Positions 61,064 through 64,000 of a stretch of 64,000 nt of DNA are shown here, one piece after another; position 1 is the first letter of the stretch; each line of letters starts with the position of its first letter. Position numbers and translations under genes: made by a program. The notes under the pieces were generated by a model. The model searched no databases, was not told the origin of the DNA, and saw nothing but the letters and a program-made list of their open reading frames with translations. This stretch comes from Gracilaria gracilis (Eukaryota; Rhodophyta; Florideophyceae; Gracilariales; Gracilariaceae), in NCBI GenBank assembly GCA_030374805.1, contig JARGSG010000191.1, positions 620,001-684,000 of the forward strand, read 5' to 3'.

Positions 61064-64000
61064 ATGTCGGACTCGGAAGTTGAGTCTGAAACCAACTCTG
61101 GTGTCAAGATCCCACGCTTTCATGGTAAGCGTGGGGAAGATTATACCCTTTGGCGCCATCGCCTTCGTGCCGCATGCCGAATCAAAGTTGTCTGGAACGT
61201 TGTGGTATCGAGTTCAGAGCAATCCTCATCAGCTGCTACTACCCAAGATACGGCTCCAAGTAGCTCTCAAAGCAGCTCTCGTATCATGGTGAAACGGGAG
61301 AAAGCATGTGCTATCGTTATTTGTGCACTTGGTGATTCTCCTCTACGAGTTGTAATGGATGTTGATGATGATCCGGGACGCATGCTTGAACTGCTCGATG
61401 CACGCTACGCCTCCAATCGCACTGTCTCTCGGATCGCAGTTCAAACGCATCTATTCCGTATGTCATACAATGGTCAGAACATGTCAGAATACGTGGACCA
61501 GTTCACTGCCCTGTTCTCGCAGTTGGATCGCATGGGCAAGGACGCTGCTATTCCGGAATCTCACAAAGCTCCGATGCTACTTGCTTCTATTGACCCCAGC
61601 TGCTCATTGGAGTCCACGGCAGCCGCACTTCGCACCAAGGACATATCTGATCTTACTTGGGACTATGTTGCAACAACTCCAATTGACGAGTACAATGGAC
61701 GACAGATGGTTTCGGGAAGTTCTGGTCGCACTCGCACTCGCAAGAAAGGCAAGAACAAGGGATCTGGAAGCTTCGAATCCTCTTCCGCCCCTGTCAGTCT
61801 GGACCATAAGGACGGTAACAACTCAGATGGTCACACCCACAACGAGTCTTCAGGGCGTTCGTACGCTGCCGCTGCCAGCAATGGTTCCCATTGTACCTTC
61901 TGTGATCGTGATGGACACACTGTTGATAGATGTCACATGAACCCTGACAACCCTGACAACCACTTGCCCAAGAGCATTCTTGACAAGTTGAAGGTGAGGT
62001 CTAAGGATAAACCCGGAAATTCCAAGCCATCGACAAGTTCGTCCGGCAAGTCCTCAAAGATTGAAATCGCAGGGATGTCCGTGGAGAAGTCTACCGTACT
62101 CCCACCCGCAGAGAGGGTTATGGACACATATGCAGACAGTGGTGCAACATCGCACTTCTTTTTCTCCAAGTCTGTATTTGTCCCCAGTTCGTTGCATGAA
62201 GTTAACGAACGAACAATATTGCTGGCTGATAAGTCTACTGTGACTGCTACACAACGAAGTGATGTCATACTACCGTTCGAGAATGTGAACTTGCGTCTCA
62301 CAGACGCACTCTTGGTTCCTGATCTCGAATATAACTTGGTGTCTGTGGGACGCATGGCTGACAAGGGCATCGAGTCTTTCTTCCGCACGCGTGATGTTCG
62401 TCTCACGCATGTGGATGGGTTTGTTATTGGATGTGGTCGAAGAGATAAACGGTCAGGTTTGTACACTCTGCCGGATCCACTCACGAAAGTTGACTCTAGG
62501 CATGCCCTTTCTGCCCGCGATAATGACTTGGCTCAACTATGGCATCGACGACTTGCGCATATCAACCCAAGGGACCTGCAGGTGGTGCACAAATATGCCA
62601 ATGGAGTGCCGAAGCTGGCTCAAATGGAGGAGGTCTGTCGCCCATGTCGACTTGGAAAGGCCCACAAACTTCCGTTCTTAGGCAAGTTTGATCGTGCCAC
62701 TAGTGTCGGAGACATTGTGCACTCTGATATCCTAGGGCCCTTAAACCCGTCATTTTTAGATCACTTCCAATACGCGTCAGCATTAATTGATGAACACTCT
62801 AGGTATGCATTAGTAGGGTTTATGGTACACCGAAGTGAACTTTCAGAAGTGTATGCGGCTGTAGCACAGAAGCTCCAGCAGCTTGGAGGAGGTCAAATTG
62901 CCAAAGTGCACTCAGATAATGCGGAAGAGTACATTGCTCTGCAGGAGAACTCTGCAAACGGTCTCTGAGGAACCTCGTTCTCACCTCCGTACAGCCCTGA
63001 GCACAATGCAATAGCAGAGCGCATTAATCGCACAATGGAAGAAGCTGCTCGAGCGTGGTTGCTACAGGCCAATCTGCCAGAATGTTTATGGCCGTAGGCG
63101 TTGAAGCACGTTATATATGTGCGCAACAGAGTTCCTCACTCTACTACTGGATCCACTCCGTACTTTCTTGTAACTGATTCCACACCTTCGTTGAAGAATG
63201 TTCGAGTGTTTGGGTGTGCGTCATACGTATTAAAGATGAACCCAGACACCAAGTTCGAGTCTCGTGCACTTGAGGGGGTGTACTTGCAGACTCTTGAGCA
63301 TGGTGTCTACGACGTTCTAGTAACAGATGACGATGAAATACCACGTATTGTCAAGTCTCGACATGTGACTTTTGATGAGTCATCATTCCCTGGTGCGTCC
63401 TATCTGGCGGGCTACATGGATGATGAGATCACTTCTGATGAAGACTTCAGTTGCAACTCGGAATCCCAGAGTGACAACGAGCACTCCGTTAAGATTTGAA
63501 TTGACGAAGTTGTCGACGATGCTGTTGGTTCTGAACTACAGGAAAGCCATTTACCTGAATTGAACACTGATAGTACGGATGAAGCTGATGATGTCGATGA
63601 TAATGAACTCACTGGTAGTGAGAGTGCTGACGACAACCAGGATGAACCCACCATGGAGGAGCCTAATGCGCCATTTGGCTCACAACCTGAGTCACGGTAC
63701 CCGCGACGAACACGCCGCGCACCTACACGGTGGTGGCACATGGCTAGCGCTGCCACATCGCAAACAGTTGAAGTGACTACAAGTGATGAACCGACTTTGA
63801 CGGAAGCCATGTCGGCGTCCCCATTGGAGAAGAGCTTATGGGAGACTGCGATCGAAGAAGAACTTGCGTTTCTGGAGAGCAAGGGTACATGGATACCCGA
63901 TTATTCTCCTGCATTGCAGCCTCTGCCAACCCATATCGTCCTGAAAGTGAAGCGGAATGCAGATGGTTCGGTTGATTGGTTCAAGGCTCGTGTTGTCGCT
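61064..64000 (+). pseudogene. Copia element 2 Gag-Pol polyprotein, three in-frame stops, runs off window
   Basis: From ATG 61064 one frame continues to the window edge, with TGA 62966, TAG 63095 and TGA 63497 and no frameshift. Gag core (SYNGQNMSEYVDQFTALFSQ), zinc knuckle CTFCDRDGHTVDRC (C-x2-C-x4-H-x4-C, about residue 277), protease YADSGATSHFF (about 356), pre-integrase LWHRRLAHINPRDL with CRPCRLGK, integrase VHSDILGPLN (Asp), VHSDNAEEYI (Asp), SPEHNAIAERINRTM (Glu). Then an acidic linker, and the reverse transcriptase start (EELAFLESKGTWI..VLKVKRN). The retained acids and single frame mark a fairly young copy that was silenced by point mutations. It is the same superfamily as, but distinct from, the 21-23.6 kb relic. 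Confidence 0.88.

Overview
This is eukaryotic nuclear DNA dominated by decayed transposable elements, with one island of three intact, intronless, co-oriented genes at about 37.8-42.4 kb. The mix fits a compact-gene, transposon-rich alga: chromovirus and Copia retrotransposons, MULE, PIF/Harbinger, Tc1/mariner and KDZ/Plavaka-like DNA transposons, intronless host genes, and a nicotianamine synthase homologue. My best guess is a red alga (florideophyte type). That is inference, because nothing here is a species marker. I saw no tRNA, rRNA, CRISPR or prokaryotic operon signals.

Layout. 0.2-1.3 kb: diverged repeats and a hairpin. 1.3-4.4 kb (+): a broken open reading frame whose second half is an N6/N4-type DNA methyltransferase followed by a SET domain, the most unusual coding unit here. 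4.9-7.6 kb (+): a broken unrecognised frame, convergent with a Plavaka-like transposase relic at 7.8-10.2 kb (-). 11.2-12.6 kb (-): a relic with a ParB-like motif. 14.2-16.1 kb (-): a second, truncated Plavaka-like copy. 16.2-19.8 kb: a PIF/Harbinger element with terminal inverted repeats, transposase and a Myb/SANT-like partner. 21.1-23.6 kb (-): a Copia relic cut by a chromovirus (23.65-28.7 kb, -). 29.3-29.8 kb: a piggyBac-like tail.

30.39-36.17 kb and 42.45-50.90 kb are two related Mutator-like elements. Both ends of each can be placed: long terminal inverted repeats share the motif AATCTACRCACTGT and are flanked by 9-bp target duplications. The second carries an Ulp1-type (C48) protease gene in frame with, and just upstream of, the transposase. 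Its left repeat is split by a 1.8-kb insertion made largely of an approximately 83-bp hairpin-forming tandem repeat.

The host island between the two MULEs holds a nicotianamine synthase-like enzyme, a diacylglycerol/sphingosine kinase-type lipid kinase and a multi-pass membrane protein. The first two are extremely G+C-rich; the third is not.

51.1-51.9 kb: a short non-autonomous element with Harbinger-like ends. 52.38-53.93 kb: a complete-length but inactivated Tc1/mariner element with TA duplications. 54.2 kb: a second mariner relic. 56.3-59.5 kb (-): the integrase end of another chromovirus-like element. 59.8-64 kb (+): a Copia element with a candidate 5' LTR that runs off the window.

Most element genes are broken. 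In several (Harbinger transposase, its Myb partner, the last Copia) the frame is preserved and only in-frame stops break it, which suggests transition-driven decay. All readings are by eye; no alignment or search was run.
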